A stretch of DNA of 64,000 nucleotides from Odiellus spinosus (GCA_963920705.1 OY987237.1:14042601-14106600), one strand, 5' to 3'; shown: positions 36,242 through 48,703, counted from the stretch's first letter. The notes: generated by a model not told the origin, from the sequence alone. Program-made: numbers and translations.

Positions 36242-37287
36242 AAGCGCGGCCCGCCTAAATTGGTCTTATTTACTATTTTACTAAATTTCCCTGAGAGTCT
36301 TTGGTCTATTTCATCATTTCGCTAACTTTAATATAACATTTTGGTCCATTTTATGATTTCCCAAACTAAAATAAATAAAATTTACTATTCAACCTCCCTT
36401 TCGTCGCATTACGTGTGAAATTAATTGTGTTCGTATGGAACCTAAGCTACAAGTTACGTAAAAAAAAAAGAAATACAGAAGACATATAAAAAAGACGTAG
36501 GGCGCGCTGTAGTTAGCAAAAATGGATGATCTTCAAAAAGCAAGCAAACAAAAAAAGTCGAGATAATAAATTATAGTTAAACACGCGATGAAGCTTTCTA
36601 TCGGGCGAGGTTTAAGTATATGTGTTTTGAAGTCTAGATACGAAACCATTCTGTTCAACTCATCATTTCCGCGTATAGTTCATTTTGTTTACAGAAGAGA
36701 CAAATGAATATAACGGATGAAATCACTTTTAGACGGAAAAAACTTGTTCATCTGATTTTACAATGTTTCCTGGAAATGTTTACGTCGTGTTTTGATGAGA
36801 TTATTTTGCATACATTTAAAAGATAAGGTTTTAACGTCGACCTTAAGAAATTTCGCAATAATTTTAGATTAATTTTATCTTCACTCGTGGTAAACATTGA
36901 ATTATCATATTTGATATTTGTCTCGAAGGCTTGTTTAAACATTTGCAAGATGACATCAATATAGGTAACACAATTTTGTAATAACATCGTAATTGAAATT
37001 CCTACAACTTATATATCAGTCTATATCCTGGCTTAGAGATGAAACTCTTGATTAAATAATTATTCCTCCTTTGGTTAAATTTTAATTTTATCATCTTCTG
37101 ACTAATTTAAGTCTATGAAATAATTTTAATTGGAACATTTTAAAAGGTTGGATGCAAATTTAAAACATTATATACGTTGGCATGAACGGAATATTTAAAA
37201 TAAACTTAAACTTAAAAAAAAATCGCAATTTACTCAAAATATCGAGGAAGAGTCCAAACCACTCGAGCCAGACAGGGGTGATGACTT
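36242..37287 (-). mobile_element. Candidate ~1-kb element I1
   Basis: Its two ends match, in the same order and orientation, a compact block at 51176-51269. The 37232-37287 segment equals 51176-51231 with about six mismatches over 56 bp (CTCTTCCTCGATATTTTGAG). The 36242-36262 segment equals 51248-51269 (GCGGGCCGCGCTTG). About 970 bp separate them here against ~17 bp there. This fits a longer element and an internally deleted derivative. No TIRs or duplications were found. Confidence 0.4.
36748..36987 (-). CDS. Unrecognised 79-aa ORF inside element I1
   Basis: Begins MLLQNCVTYIDVILQMF and runs 79 codons in the orientation of element I1. The composition is mixed (Lys, Asn, Ile, Leu, Cys) and looks more protein-like than most frames in this AT-rich DNA (for example SEDKINLKLLRNFLRSTLK). 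It lies in the part deleted from the derivative at 51176-51269, where a coding region would be lost in a non-autonomous copy. No transposase motif is visible, so function is unknown. It could be chance. Confidence 0.2.
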   Translation of the reverse strand: MLLQNCVTYIDVILQMFKQAFETNIKYDNSMFTTSEDKINLKLLRNFLRSTLKPYLLNVCKIISSKHDVNISRKHCKIR

Positions 37288-37718
37288 TTCTGCCTATTTT
37301 TAAGTGATAGGCTTTTAGGAAATAAGGACTCGCAAACACAATCTAATAGAAGTTCCGCAACCCCTAAACTTTTCGGTTACATCTTCATCTTATACTTATC
37401 ATAACATTGTAACACTATCGTCCATGAAAAACGGTGGGAACCATTTAATTCGAAATCATAATAACAATAAATTTGCACGCTAGAATTATAACGTTATAAG
37501 CTTAAAACCATCCTCAAGAACAGCTTTTATAGGCCGAGATGTATACAAAAGTCAACTATTTTTCGACGTCGGCCGTAGAGCGTAACTAGGAAAAACATCT
37601 GTAGGAGTTGAATAACGCTATTTCCTCCTTAACAATAGTTAAACCAACCTTGTATTATAATACCCGTACGAGCTTAAAGACCCATTCTAATTATTGCGGA
37701 AACGCGCCCAGTAGCTTT

Positions 37719-37735
37719 ATAGAGAGAGAGAGAGA
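37719..37735. repeat. (AG)n microsatellite
   Basis: Short AGAGAGAG tract; similar shorter tracts occur at 8503-8516 and in pyrimidine form at 1018-1037. Confidence 0.85.
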
Positions 37736-37929
37736 AACAGCGAAAGTTCACTCTGCCACGACAAAAAAAATGTAGTTTCAAGGACCTTTTGTCCGCGAAG
37801 AGACATAATGACCAGGAAGAATAATTTTTTTTCGATGAAAACAAAATATGTAATGCGCGAACTTCACTCTTCGTGCTCTTATACGGTTCAAAGGCCCACT
37901 AGTACTACTACTACAGCTATATACATGGC

Positions 37930-38266
37930 CAGAAGCCGATGAAACCCTCCTTTGAAGTCTATTACTCCCGGGTCTTGTCTACCCCTCCCTGTATGGGTTA
38001 GTTTCAAAAAGCGCGATTCGTACGCCTCCTAACGGTAGATATCTTCGGAGCGGGAGTTCGTCCAGCGAATATCTCTAGCAGCCTTGGAGTTCGTTAAAAA
38101 ACGTCGTCGTTTGTGGAGAGAGAGAATTTCCAATTTTCCGTAGACAGGGGGGTATGAAGTAGAACCCCTCCGATCTCGTAAAATTGGGAATTTTACCCAT
38201 ACAGAGAGGAGCGCTATATGGAACATTAGAGTAGTAGACTTCAAAGGAGGGTTTCATCGGCTTCTG
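37930..38266 (+). mobile_element. MITE family A, copy A13 (type 2)
   Basis: A 337-bp forward type 2 copy (GTTAGTTTCAAA, CCGATCTCG, ATTAGAG) with perfect 7-bp duplication ACATGGC (37923-37929 and 38267-38273). Type 2 copies with standard CCGATG ends were therefore mobile. Confidence 0.95.
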
Positions 38267-39153
38267 ACATGGCATATATGAAGTAAAATAATTATATAAT
38301 ATCGGATTAAGGTTGAATAAATGGTACGAAATTCAGAATCCCTCTCATATCCGCGATTATATCCTTATAATTATAACGTACCAATATGTAATAAATAAAT
38401 ATTTACACCAATCACTTGTCTTTGTGATGAATTTACCACAAATACCAGAGTACCTCGCAAGTTAGCTAGATTTAAAGCGGGAAACCTTCTCCATAATATT
38501 TCGTGACATTCGTTTATACTCGCTGGAAAAATTAGTGATTGGGTATTTATTTTTTGCGCGTTTTTTATTACGTCTCCTCTGCCTTCGGGGTCCATTCGTC
38601 AAAAAGGAAATAATTTTATTAGGACGCTTGGATGAACGGACAGTCCTTTTGAGCAACTTCGGCCCGCCCAGGGTCAACGGTAAATAAAAACGAAAGGGTG
38701 AACTCATCTTACCGAAAAAAGGGTTAAATCGTCAACCGGAACGTGTTATAATACAATACAACTCGGAACAATTCATATTTGGAACTCGTATACGTCTACG
38801 TTAACGGTTTAATTATAATATACAATACTTTGGCCACGTAATGACAGTTTTTCGACCTTTTTATAAAGTAAATCATAGCTAGAAATGGCATCAAATACCA
38901 ATATAAACTTTAAGTCTTAAAAGGGACCATGATATTTGTTTTCAAAATGACAAATTCTTCGTGATTTAGTTGGACTAGGTCCAAATATTGCGCAACACAT
39001 TTAAATGAGTTATCGCTTCATTGAGAAAAACCACTAGAAATTTGAATTTTTATTGGAAATACGTTCAATTAAAGGTGCAGTAAACTAATTTAATACTTGG
39101 CCTAATTAAATATGTAAAGATACTTTCGCTCTCAAAACTTTATAGGGTAATGT

Positions 39154-39490
39154 CAGAAGCCGATGAAACCCTCCTTTGAAGTCTACTACTCCAATGTTCC
39201 ATATAGCGCTCCTCTCTGTATGGGTAAAATTCACAATTTTACGAGTTAGAAGGGGTCCTACTTCATCCCCCCTGTCTACGGAAAATTGGAAATTCTCTCT
39301 CTCCACAAACGACGACGTTTTTTGGATGAACTCCGAGGCTGCTAGAGATATTCGCTCGACGAACTCCCGCTCCGAAAACATCTACCGTTAGGAGGCGTAC
39401 GGATCGCGCCTTTTGAGAATAACCCATACAGAGAGGGGTAGACAAGACCCGGGAGTAATAAACTTCAAAGGAGGGTTTCATCGGCTTCTG
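39154..39490 (-). mobile_element. MITE family A, copy A14
   Basis: A 337-bp reverse copy with perfect 7-bp duplication GTAATGT (39147-39153 and 39491-39497). Confidence 0.96.
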
Positions 39491-40095
39491 GTAATGTATA
39501 GAAAGTCCAAAAAATAAATTAGCCATATGACCTTTCAACTTAGTCGGGAAAAAGAGAGGGACTGGGATGGAGATGATGGGTCATCCAATTTAAGTAGCCA
39601 ATCACGCGACGTTTAATGGAGCAAATAATAAAAAGCTTCAGTTAATATTTTTTTGTCGTTTCAGTCAAAGATACCGGAAATAAATTCAAAGTCGAAATAT
39701 TCCTCTTATGATACTTTGCTTTCTTTCTACCATTTTTTTTCCTTTATTTTAGTAAGAATCTCTCCCCAATTTTCGAATAAATGGCCCGTAACAAGAAATA
39801 TTAACTTCCTAGCAGTCAAAAATTTCACGGGTGTATATGTATATTTATTTCACAATGGTTGGTTTCTCCATTTACTAGGCTTTGTTGGATCGCCAAGAGT
39901 GCAGTAAATATCTTACCACGTTCTGAAATCTAAGAATGATCGTTTAAAGAGATAGTTGCGTATCATTTTGGGCGTAAAATTCTTAAGATTTAATTTAGAG
40001 AAACAAGAAAATATTTAATTTAACAATACTCTCAATTAATTTCGTTAAAAATATTTGAAACTATTTCATGAATTAAGAGCAAAAGCTACTACTTG

Positions 40096-40343
40096 CCAAG
40101 ATCTTAGGCATCAAACTCCGGCCTATTAGATTTATGTTAGAACATTACAAGAACTGTTGATGGCTAAAATAATATGATTGACCGGAATTTATATTTATTC
40201 AAATTTTGGCAAACTTTAGAAATTAATTTAAACACCAAAAAAGTCTCTAAAAATTGTGAAAAATTCTAATATACGTTTTTTTTGGCACGGTGACTCCTAA
40301 AATAAATTCTAAATCTGTTCCATTTTTAGCTCCAAGTTGCAAT
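40096..40343 (-). mobile_element. Foldback element family F, copy F3 (half element)
   Basis: Contains only one arm of family F, from the central GCCAAGATCTTAGGCATC through AAAATAATATGATTGACCGG to the terminal TTTTTAGCTCCAAGTTGC, followed by TTAA (40344-40347). The other arm is absent, so this is a truncated copy. Confidence 0.75.
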
Positions 40344-41904
40344 TTAACTTTTACTATCTCTTTACGCGCTTGTATCTTTAAACTTTCAAATACAGGTTGA
40401 AGTAGGAAAAAATTGTATATCGGTTAACAGTTTGTCCAACACAGGCAGTTCCTATAAAGTTATAAAATCAATCTGATATTACATTGAACAAAAAGACTCG
40501 GATTTCAATTCTTTTACGAGAAGAAAGCTAGGTTACAGTTTGTAACGTGGTGAAATCTGGCAATGATTTAAAGTATAGGTAGCAATGCCATTAAAATCCT
40601 TTTCGTAACCGGAGGACAAAATCGATCACCTTTGGCGGGGGTGGGTGCTACGATGAATGTTACAGGGTTGCGCGGGTACGCGCTTTAAAATGTCCTTGTC
40701 GACTTCAGAAGTGACGTATATACGTATAAGAAGCGAACGACAATTTTACCCTCAAGGGGATATGGCCCAAATTTGAATACGATGTTGTCACAAAACACCC
40801 CCGACAAATTTTCGACACCCTAAAAAGGCTACACGTAGTTTAGAAATGGTTAAATTTATGGATATTCAATTTCAAACTATCTAAGGAAGATTTGAAATTG
40901 ATTTAGTTCGTAAATTTAGCGGATTGATTTTCTCATTTCAAGCCCAAAGGACTTTCCAGCCATTGAAACTTTTTTATTACACCATTCCTTCACAAATTAT
41001 TCTAATCTTATTCCGATTATTCAAATAGTTTTAATATCTCAGTGAGGAACCTAGATTCCAGTATTTAAAGGGCATGAAAAATCAATGAAATTGGTGGGTG
41101 ATTTTATACGTTCCTGACAAAGATATCCTATTATCCTGACACTTTTATGTGCCCTTTAAGAATGAAGGGCATTTAAAGTTAACTCCAAGTGTTAAAAATA
41201 AAACATTTGAACCTAATTTCAAATGCATTTGTAGTCAATTTAAGCTTAATTGAAAAGTGAGAATGTCAATTACATTTAGTTCTATTTAATATGAGTTCAT
41301 GATCGCTGTCAAAGCCGCGCAATGCTTAATTTATTCTAAAGTTAATTAACCATAAGAGGGAAAACAAAAATGGTACCCAATTTACGGGAGAAATTTCTGG
41401 TTCTATACTCAAGATAAAAAACCAAATCAAACTTAAGTGGAAAAGTCTCGAAACTACCATAAAAATTCCTGAAAATCATTAACTTTAGGATTGGCTCGAG
41501 CACGATGTACTACAGACGTAATCCCGAATCGCCCGTAATTACGTATAACCCGGCCTGATACTAAAATCAGGCTCACAAAGAGAGACCGAATGAGAAGGGG
41601 ATTCCGTCGCAATAAGGCCGGCGCTTAATTGGGTTGCCAGTCTAACGATATACGCCGGAGAATGAAAATAAGAAAGTGAAAGGAATAATGAAAGAATCTT
41701 CCGAATTATGTTCGGAACCAGCAATGGCATACACGCTCCTATTTGCTCATCCTTCTGTAAAACCAGGAGAAGCCAAAATAATTCGGGAGCACGGATCGCG
41801 GGAGCTCAAGATCGCGACATATTGAAAAAACTCAATGGGAAACCAATTTTTGCAGAACCCAAGATCTAAAGAAGGAACGGCCAAATCTCATTCTACCATT
41901 TGAA

Positions 41905-42242
41905 CAGAAGCCGATGAAGCCCTCCTTTGAAGTCTATTACTCCCGGATCTTGTCTACCCCTCTCTGTATGGATTAGTTTCAAAAAGCGCGATTCGTACGC
42001 CTCCTAACGGTAGATATTTTCGGAGCGGGAGTTCGTCGAGCGAATATCTCTAGCAGCCTCGGAGTTCGTCTAAAAAACGTCGTCGTTTGTGGAGAGAGAG
42101 AATTTCCAATTTTGCGTAGACAGGGGGGTATGAAGTAGGACCCCTCCGATCTCGTAAAATTGGGAATTTTACCCATACAGAGAGGAGCGCTATATCGAAC
42201 ACTAGAGTTGTAGACTTCAAAGGAGGGTTTCATCGGCTTCTG
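41905..42242 (+). mobile_element. MITE family A, copy A15 (type 2)
   Basis: A 338-bp forward type 2 copy. The flanks ATTTGAA and GTTTGAA match at 6 of 7 bases. It has several private substitutions (GATGAAGCCC, CCCGGATC, CACTAGAGTTG), suggesting an older insertion. Confidence 0.93.
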
Positions 42243-42702
42243 GTTTGAATAAAACACTAGTACAAAGCTGAACTCGAGGAGATGCTCATTTTACAAGCAT
42301 TGAATATTTTGGCGTTTGATTAAAATTTATCCGAACTAAGTTGCTAAATCTGTTACAATTTTAATTTAAAAGTTGGAAGTACTTTTAGATGATTTAAATT
42401 TAAAATTTGGTTTTCAATTTCATCATAACTTGAAGCTAGACTTTTCCATTTATTCATTAAAAACCTTTCAGAGACTTTGAAGAATTTTTTTGGTAGTTTT
42501 TTTTAACTCCAAGATTCACGAAGTTAATCCCATTATTATAAGGAAAGGAGCTCACGATAAGAAATAAGATTTTTTTCGCGTTTTTCTGAAATAATTAAAA
42601 GGTTTGAAGTTTGTATCAAATATCTTAGCTTTCGTTATATTTATATTTAAAAAAACTAACAAAATACCAATTTATTTTGGCTATTTCAAGCGATAAACCC
42701 CT

Positions 42703-42713
42703 CCCCCCCCCCC
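42703..42713. repeat. C11 run
   Basis: Eleven C in a row. Comparable tracts are G13 at 51431-51443 and C10 at 61296-61305. These are candidate sites of sequencing or assembly error in length. Confidence 0.85.
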
Positions 42714-43737
42714 AAATCTGACGTCATTCCCGATCAGAAAACTTGAAATAAATGAATCCACGAAAGAAATCCTAGCGACCCATAATGCCTTACGCCCTCA
42801 TTCAGAGCGGGTGAAAAGAAAATTTAAATCCCAGCTATATTTCTCCCTTCCAGCCCCACTTGTCACCCTAGCTGTTAGTGGTTTTCGTCATTATATAACA
42901 AGAGTAAAGTTATCGAAAATTAATAAAAAAACATGACTATGAAAAATAAAACGTGAGAAAATTCGTTTTGCGCTACTTGTTGTAAATATACTTTAACAAA
43001 TTCATGAAAACGTGCGATTATTTTAAATATGAAATTCTCGCGAATGAAGTTCAAACTGACTTGTGAGTTTTATAATTTGCGTCCGTGCGTGAAATTAATC
43101 ACGAAAAATCTCATATCTGATACTAAGTGGTAAAAAAAAACATCTGCCGAGAAATAAAGTCGTTTACGCTCAACAAAGCGTATTAGATATTTTAATTCCA
43201 AATTCATTTGTGGATCATTAATTTTGTTAGATCTGTATAAATACATTATCACAATTAAATTATTGGTTAATTATCACTCGCGTATTGTTAATAGTTAAAA
43301 TAATAAAAAAATATTAATCGGATCAGTTACTCATACTTTTGTCAAAAATATTCAGAACAAGACAGAAGAATTTAGTTTAATTTATATTTTATAATCATTG
43401 ATGAGAAAATAACAAAAATTCTACCTAAAAATTTGTAAAATATATTATATCAAGCGATAATCTTAAATTAAATCCTAAATTTCCTATAAAGTTTGAGAGT
43501 AAAGTTAAGCGAACAATAAATAGTTTGTGATAAAAATCGTTTCTCGAGAAGCGCTTGCTCGGAGGCAAATTCTATGAAAAACCAATAATGTCGAGAAAAA
43601 TATTTTTAAAAGGCACGACCTACGAGAATAATTATTCTCCGCATTCTCTGTAGAAGACAGAAGGGCAACAACCGAAGTTTTGAAATTTAACCCAAACTCA
43701 AGAAGGCGAATAAACAACCCGAACACGATCAACAATA

Positions 43738-43898
43738 CGAGGGGTCAGACACTCTTGAATTTGCTGTACACCTGAGTTCACCGAGTTCAACTTTGACAGT
43801 GCATTGAGTTCGAACTCTTATGAACTCCGAGTTCAGCTTTGATAGTGCAAAGAGTTAAAAAATATGTACACCTGAGTTCACGAGTGTCTGCCCCCTCG
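43738..43898. mobile_element. 161-bp MITE J with 8-bp target duplication
   Basis: Starts CGAGGGGTCAGACACTC and ends GAGTGTCTGCCCCCTCG, a 17-bp TIR with one mismatch. The flanks are a perfect 8-bp duplication CAACAATA (43730-43737 and 43899-43906), the size made by hAT transposases. Internally, TGTACACCTGAGTTCA occurs twice and GAGTTCA-type words recur. Single copy in the window. Confidence 0.88.
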
Positions 43899-44203
43899 CA
43901 ACAATATAATCAGGGGGTAGTTAATTTTCAGTACGGAAAAACCTAAAAACGAATTTAATTTTGAAGGTTTTACGAGGTTTCATAGCTATAGGGCAAGCGA
44001 ACGTGAAACCTTTAGAATTGTCATTTTTTGAAGGAGCTCTGTGAAACCAGTCGAGCCAAAAATCTATCTACTCGACTGGAGGGTTTGCGGTTTCATTTTA
44101 ATCAAGCCAAGATGTCGTAGATAACTTAGTATTCATTGAAATCTAAGACTAATCCCAACATATTCAGAAACGTAACACAGTTCCCTAGTTGACTTAGTAA
44201 TAC

Positions 44204-44592
44204 CAGATGTATATAATAACCCCCTTCGGGGGGAAGTATGAAAGGTAGGCAAAATCGACGAACAACGAGTGCCCGGCGTAATCCCAAAAAATAGTTACAT
44301 CATTTTGAACCTCACTAAATTTTCCCTACGCGCACTTACGGAACTCGCGAGCTGAAGTCAACCTTCGACTCCATTTTAACAGACAGCCTGACTCCCGAGA
44401 CAGGAAGTTCTAAACACAAATCGAGCCGTCTTGTTTATACAAAGACCATTTACTAGAGTAGCGACATTGAGAAGTCCAGCGCGAGCTAGTGGCCTAGATA
44501 GTCAGCAGCGGGCTCTTTTTGTTCGTGATTTTTAGCATTGGTAGTATAGGGGCTTTCATACTTCCCCCGAAGGGGGTTATTATATACCTCTG
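44204..44592 (-). mobile_element. MITE family B, copy B5 (internal deletion)
   Basis: A 389-bp reverse copy with perfect 7-bp duplication GTAATAC (44197-44203 and 44593-44599). About 30 bp are deleted between GGCGTAAT and CCCAAAAAATAG. The left end reads CAGATG in place of CAGAGG. Confidence 0.94.
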
Positions 44593-44821
44593 GTAATACC
44601 TTCATACGCGTTTAAATTTAAAACTGAATTTAATATAGAATTTACTCCACCTTAAGACTACAACAGGGTGTTAACTAAACTTTCTTTTAAAACATAGGCG
44701 TTTATTATTCTTATTATTGAAGGGAGTGTAGGTTTACACCCACTATTCTCTCAATCTGAAAAAAAGCAATGTCCTGATAAAGATAATTTTTAAAAAACTA
44801 TTTCTATACCAACGATTACTA

Positions 44822-44862
44822 ATAGCGTATCAATCCGCAACAGGTTTAACTCTATTGAAAAA
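44822..44862 (+). repeat. Dispersed motif C, copy 5 (weak)
   Basis: Core AGCGTATCAATCCGC only, with loose similarity downstream (TCTATTGAAAA). Confidence 0.35.
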
Positions 44863-45676
44863 TCATCTCGAACAAAGATGTAAAGAAATTCGTGGAAGGA
44901 ACCACTACACGTTGTTGCAGGATCGAGTCCATCTGCTATGAACTTATTCCACAGGCTTAAATTTCAAAGTGCCCTAACTATATGCGGAGGAAAAGGGGAA
45001 GCCCTTTAATAATAACAACAGTGAGGGTAGTATCGTCAATGTAACTTTATACTAAAGAAGAATGGGAATATAAATGGTTCTTGGAGCTTGGTCCTAGTTT
45101 CAGGTTACTTTGGTATCGACCACGCAAAGAAGGGAATAATCAGAATAATCGTTTCGCTCCGTTCCAACGACACTACTCTAGGGAGATGATAAACATAAGG
45201 GGGGAAACTGCACTAGTTTCGTGAAGAACGCGACCTTTAATCGAGGTCAAAGGTAAAAGACTACATTTTACGTCTATTTTTTGGTTTCTTACAGAGATAA
45301 TATAGAAACTAGGGTTGTACTCGCTCTAAACTTTAACAGATATGAACTCAATGATCTTGAATACTTGAAATAAGGGTCATAAAACCCGCAAGTAAAATAT
45401 TTCCAGGGATGGCCACATGTTTTGCATTTTGCTAAATGTAAATTGCTTCACATTACGTTGCTATTTATCTAAGCTTCTATTTGATAGGAATATTATGGGG
45501 GCTAATCTTCATAGCTCTCAATTTCGGAACTGATAAAACATTTTGTAAATAGCGAATGAAGTCTGGCAAACATTAAACCAAAGACATTACAATTAATAAT
45601 GAATTTTATATGATTTTCAATAAGTAGATAAATTAGACCTAAAAATATTGTAATTGTAAATTATACTTAGTTTTAA

Positions 45677-46013
45677 CAGAAGCCGATGAAACCCTCCTTT
45701 GAAGTCTATTACTCCCGTGTCTTGTCTACCCCTCTCTGTATGGGTTATTCTCAAAAGGCGCGATCCGTACGCCTCCTAACGGTAGATATTTTTGGAGCGG
45801 GAGTTCGTCGAGCGAATATCACTAGCAGCCTTGGAGTTCGTCCAAAAAACGTCGTCGTTTGTGGAGAGCGAGAATTTCCAATTTTCCGTAGACAGGGGGG
45901 ATGAAGTAGGACCCCTTCTAACTTGTAAAATTGGGAATTTTACCCATACAGAGAGGAGCGCTATATGGAACATTGGAGTAGTAGACTTCAAAGGAGGGTT
46001 TCATCGGCTTCTG
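45677..46013 (+). mobile_element. MITE family A, copy A16
   Basis: A 337-bp forward copy with perfect 7-bp duplication GTTTTAA (45670-45676 and 46014-46020). Confidence 0.96.
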
Positions 46014-46459
46014 GTTTTAAGAAAAGATACGTCGACTTTAAGTCATTTCAAAGAATAAATTGGCTTATCTGATTAGAAAGAAAATCTACTTCTGGTCCAA
46101 AAAAGGACCAATTTGCAAAATCCAGCTGAAATGGACGAATTAAATAACCCGAATTCAGGTTATTTCGTTTGGTCTAATTCTGTTAAAAAATTTGGACAAT
46201 TTTGACTAAATTAGAATTTTCCTCAGTCTACTTTGAATTTCATTCTCACTTTAAGAGAAAAGGGGTTGGAAAACTGGATAAATTAACCCACTTTAATATT
46301 TTACGGGAGAGAAAAACCGCTATAGGGAAATGAAACAATGAATCCTGCCCGCGCACTTTTAAAAATTAAAAAGTCTGTTTTATTCAGCGTACCGTTAGAT
46401 TATCTTTAAGAACCCCCAGAGATAGTGAGAAAACTTCCTAAATTTTATTAGATTAAAAG

Positions 46460-46660
46460 ATGAGATTTAACAATTTAATCATCGTAAATGATGTAATTAC
46501 TCAGAGTAAAAAGATTGAAGTAGCTCGCAACAGTTTCGAGTATAACTTCAATAAAAGGGAGGGTGAAGAGGATTCTTCTAGTAATTATAAAATATTCTCG
46601 AGTGTTTTGTTCGCTGGAAGGCAGGACGTTACACTATTGGTTGGATGGAGAGATCAGTGA
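46460..46660 (+). CDS. Unrecognised 66-aa ORF
   Basis: Starts MRFNNLIIVNDVITQSKKIE and later reads REGEEDSSSNYKIFSSVLFA. Mixed polar composition; no domain or neighbour supports it. Listed because it does not overlap any repeat found here. Likely chance. Confidence 0.12.
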   Translation: MRFNNLIIVNDVITQSKKIEVARNSFEYNFNKREGEEDSSSNYKIFSSVLFAGRQDVTLLVGWRDQ

Positions 46661-47060
46661 AATGATTTTTAAAATCATTGGGATGTATTTCCTGTATGAT
46701 TAAGCACGCGGACAGGTCTTATAATTAGTAGAATAATCAATAATTAATTGATTATCCTCTTTACGCTCATTTTAAGTTTTAATGCCGTTTTCATCTACAA
46801 ATACGAGAACAGCAATGATTTGGTTAAAGGCATAAGACGGAGCAACAAAAATTTGATCTTAAATCAAGGAAATTAACCCAAACGCTGAACACCATCAGAA
46901 ACAATATATAAGTTTTATTGAATAACATTCCCCTATAATAACTTTCAAAAGTTCAGATGCAAGTGGAAATGAGATACCGGCAAAGATATGGCGGAGTGAT
47001 AAAATGGTTCTTACAGACGTAATTTACAGTTAATAGAAACTTAAACTTCATTCTAGTACT

Positions 47061-47276
47061 TTGAAACCAAATCTAGGAAAGAAAATGAAGTATAACATTG
47101 AACATATTGAGGATTTAAGTTGGTATAGACTCTTGTACCGTACCGTGGACCCAAAACTACGCAGCTGGTGCCAAAATACTATAAACACCAAAAGAATTTT
47201 ATCCACCCAGACAGAGAGAGTGAAGAGGGAGATAGCGAAGAAAAACCCTAGTTTTTTCCCACGATTTATCCAATAG
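47061..47276 (+). CDS. Unrecognised 71-aa ORF
   Basis: Reads MKPNLGKKMKYNIEHIEDLS then YRTVDPKLRSWCQNTINTKR; strongly basic, no recognised family. It lies about 500 bases before the frame at 47788 on the same strand, and these two plus 46460-46660 are the only cluster of non-repeat frames here. Weak support. Confidence 0.13.
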   Translation: MKPNLGKKMKYNIEHIEDLSWYRLLYRTVDPKLRSWCQNTINTKRILSTQTERVKREIAKKNPSFFPRFIQ

Positions 47277-47787
47277 GTATTGCCGACAACTTAACCTCAG
47301 TTTGCAATTTAACCTATCAGTCGATATAGGGGGTTAAAATAGTAAATTGGAAAGCAGAGAGAAATATTTGACCTCCAAAATAATAACTTAGCTAAGAAAG
47401 AAAAAATGAAAACAATTCAGCAAAAATTTTCTAATTTAAAATAGTTTCATCTGAGACTTAATGTTAGTATCCATACAATTTGAAGCAGTAAAGTTCAATG
47501 CTAACAATTGTAGATGGAAGGGGTAAGTGGTGACTTAGAGGTTTACTACGATAGATTTTAGTCCATATTGGTTTCTTTTCCAGAGTAAAATGACATTTTA
47601 AAGGCAAAAATCAAAGGTGAAGAGAATGTGAAGATTTCTCAAGAGATCGATTTTCGATTTGGAGATAAGTAGGGATAGATTGGGAGCTTCGGTTCTCGCA
47701 AACGAAAAAAAAAATAGAATCTAAATTTTCAATCATTTTTGCATAAAAGAAAATATACCGTAGCATCAAAAATCACTTTGAGAAAGA

Positions 47788-48075
47788 TTGTACCATAAGG
47801 TCATACGTAGAAGTCAGTTTCAGAATTCATTCGATTCTCTCTATAGAAGCCCTAGCTCTACCAAATATAAAACTCCTCGAAAAGAATCCGAGCAAGTCTG
47901 GACAGGAAGGACCTCAGTTGGTCTCGGGACACTGCCGAAAATCCAACGCTTTAAGGTTAAGTTGTCGCGTTTCAAATATCAAAACCAGCTTCATTCTTCA
48001 ACACGAACGAACCTAGGCTCGACATATATCAATGTTTTTGATTTTTTAGTGAATAGTAGGGCATATACTTCGTAA
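47788..48075 (+). CDS. Unrecognised 95-aa ORF
   Basis: The longest ATG-started frame outside the clear repeats. Basic and serine-rich (RSPSSTKYKTPRKESEQVW). No domain, signal peptide or membrane segment is evident. A minus-strand frame overlaps its end (48046-48258). No promoter or polyadenylation pattern ties it to a gene. Could be chance. Confidence 0.15.
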   Translation: MYHKVIRRSQFQNSFDSLYRSPSSTKYKTPRKESEQVWTGRTSVGLGTLPKIQRFKVKLSRFKYQNQLHSSTRTNLGSTYINVFDFLVNSRAYTS

Positions 48076-48703
48076 ATACTGATCATAGAAACAGATACGG
48101 ACTTCAACATTCACTGGAGTGAGCCTAATATTAAAATACACGTTGGAAAAACACCACCCGCGTAGGTTACCTACCAACTTAGGTAGGTTGAGGAATTTCG
48201 TCTGGTTTGCGTTATAAATACACGCCTTCCATTTGGGGTATTGGGGTTCGTATTTCAAAAGGGAAACAAGAAGGCGGAGGATTTATTTTTGTAAAGGAAA
48301 TAGATTTGTACCTAAGAGCCTATTTTCATTCAAAGAATTTTTCGAGAAAGGAATTTAGAAATAGTTTTTCTTAAAAAAGGTTTTGGAAGCTTTACTACCC
48401 ACCTATTTTTCCATATTCTTGGTATTGTTTGCTACATTCAAGGGCTTTAGAGTATAATACGGGTTATTCAAATATTAAAATAAATACATTAGGATTAAGA
48501 ACGCAATGGTTACGCAAGGATATTAATGCGTACATTGTAAAATTGTAAATGAATTATTTCCGGGAAATGGAGTCTAAATTCCTTAGATTTTAATAACTAT
48601 GTGCGAAATATACTTAAAGTTTACGTTTACCATCCACCAAAGTTTTAATTTAAATTGCTCATTTCAATAAAAATGATAATTAAGCTACAAAATTACTTTA
48701 AAG

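Larger units (their letters stand above)
38274..41897. other. Non-genic stretch with A14 and F3
   Basis: Holds A14 and F3, a GC-richer tract near 40620-40690 and another near 41500-41650, neither recognised. TTTAAAGGGCAT at 41063 recurs inverted near 41150. Confidence 0.6.
42250..45669. other. Non-genic stretch with J and B5
   Basis: Outside J, B5 and motif C copy 5, AT-rich without recognisable genes. Confidence 0.6.

Noticed and set aside
1568..44592. CCCCCTTCGGGGGG as a bacterial intrinsic terminator
   Set aside because: It is part of both TIRs of a eukaryotic MITE, has no downstream T-run pattern, and there are no bacterial genes here.
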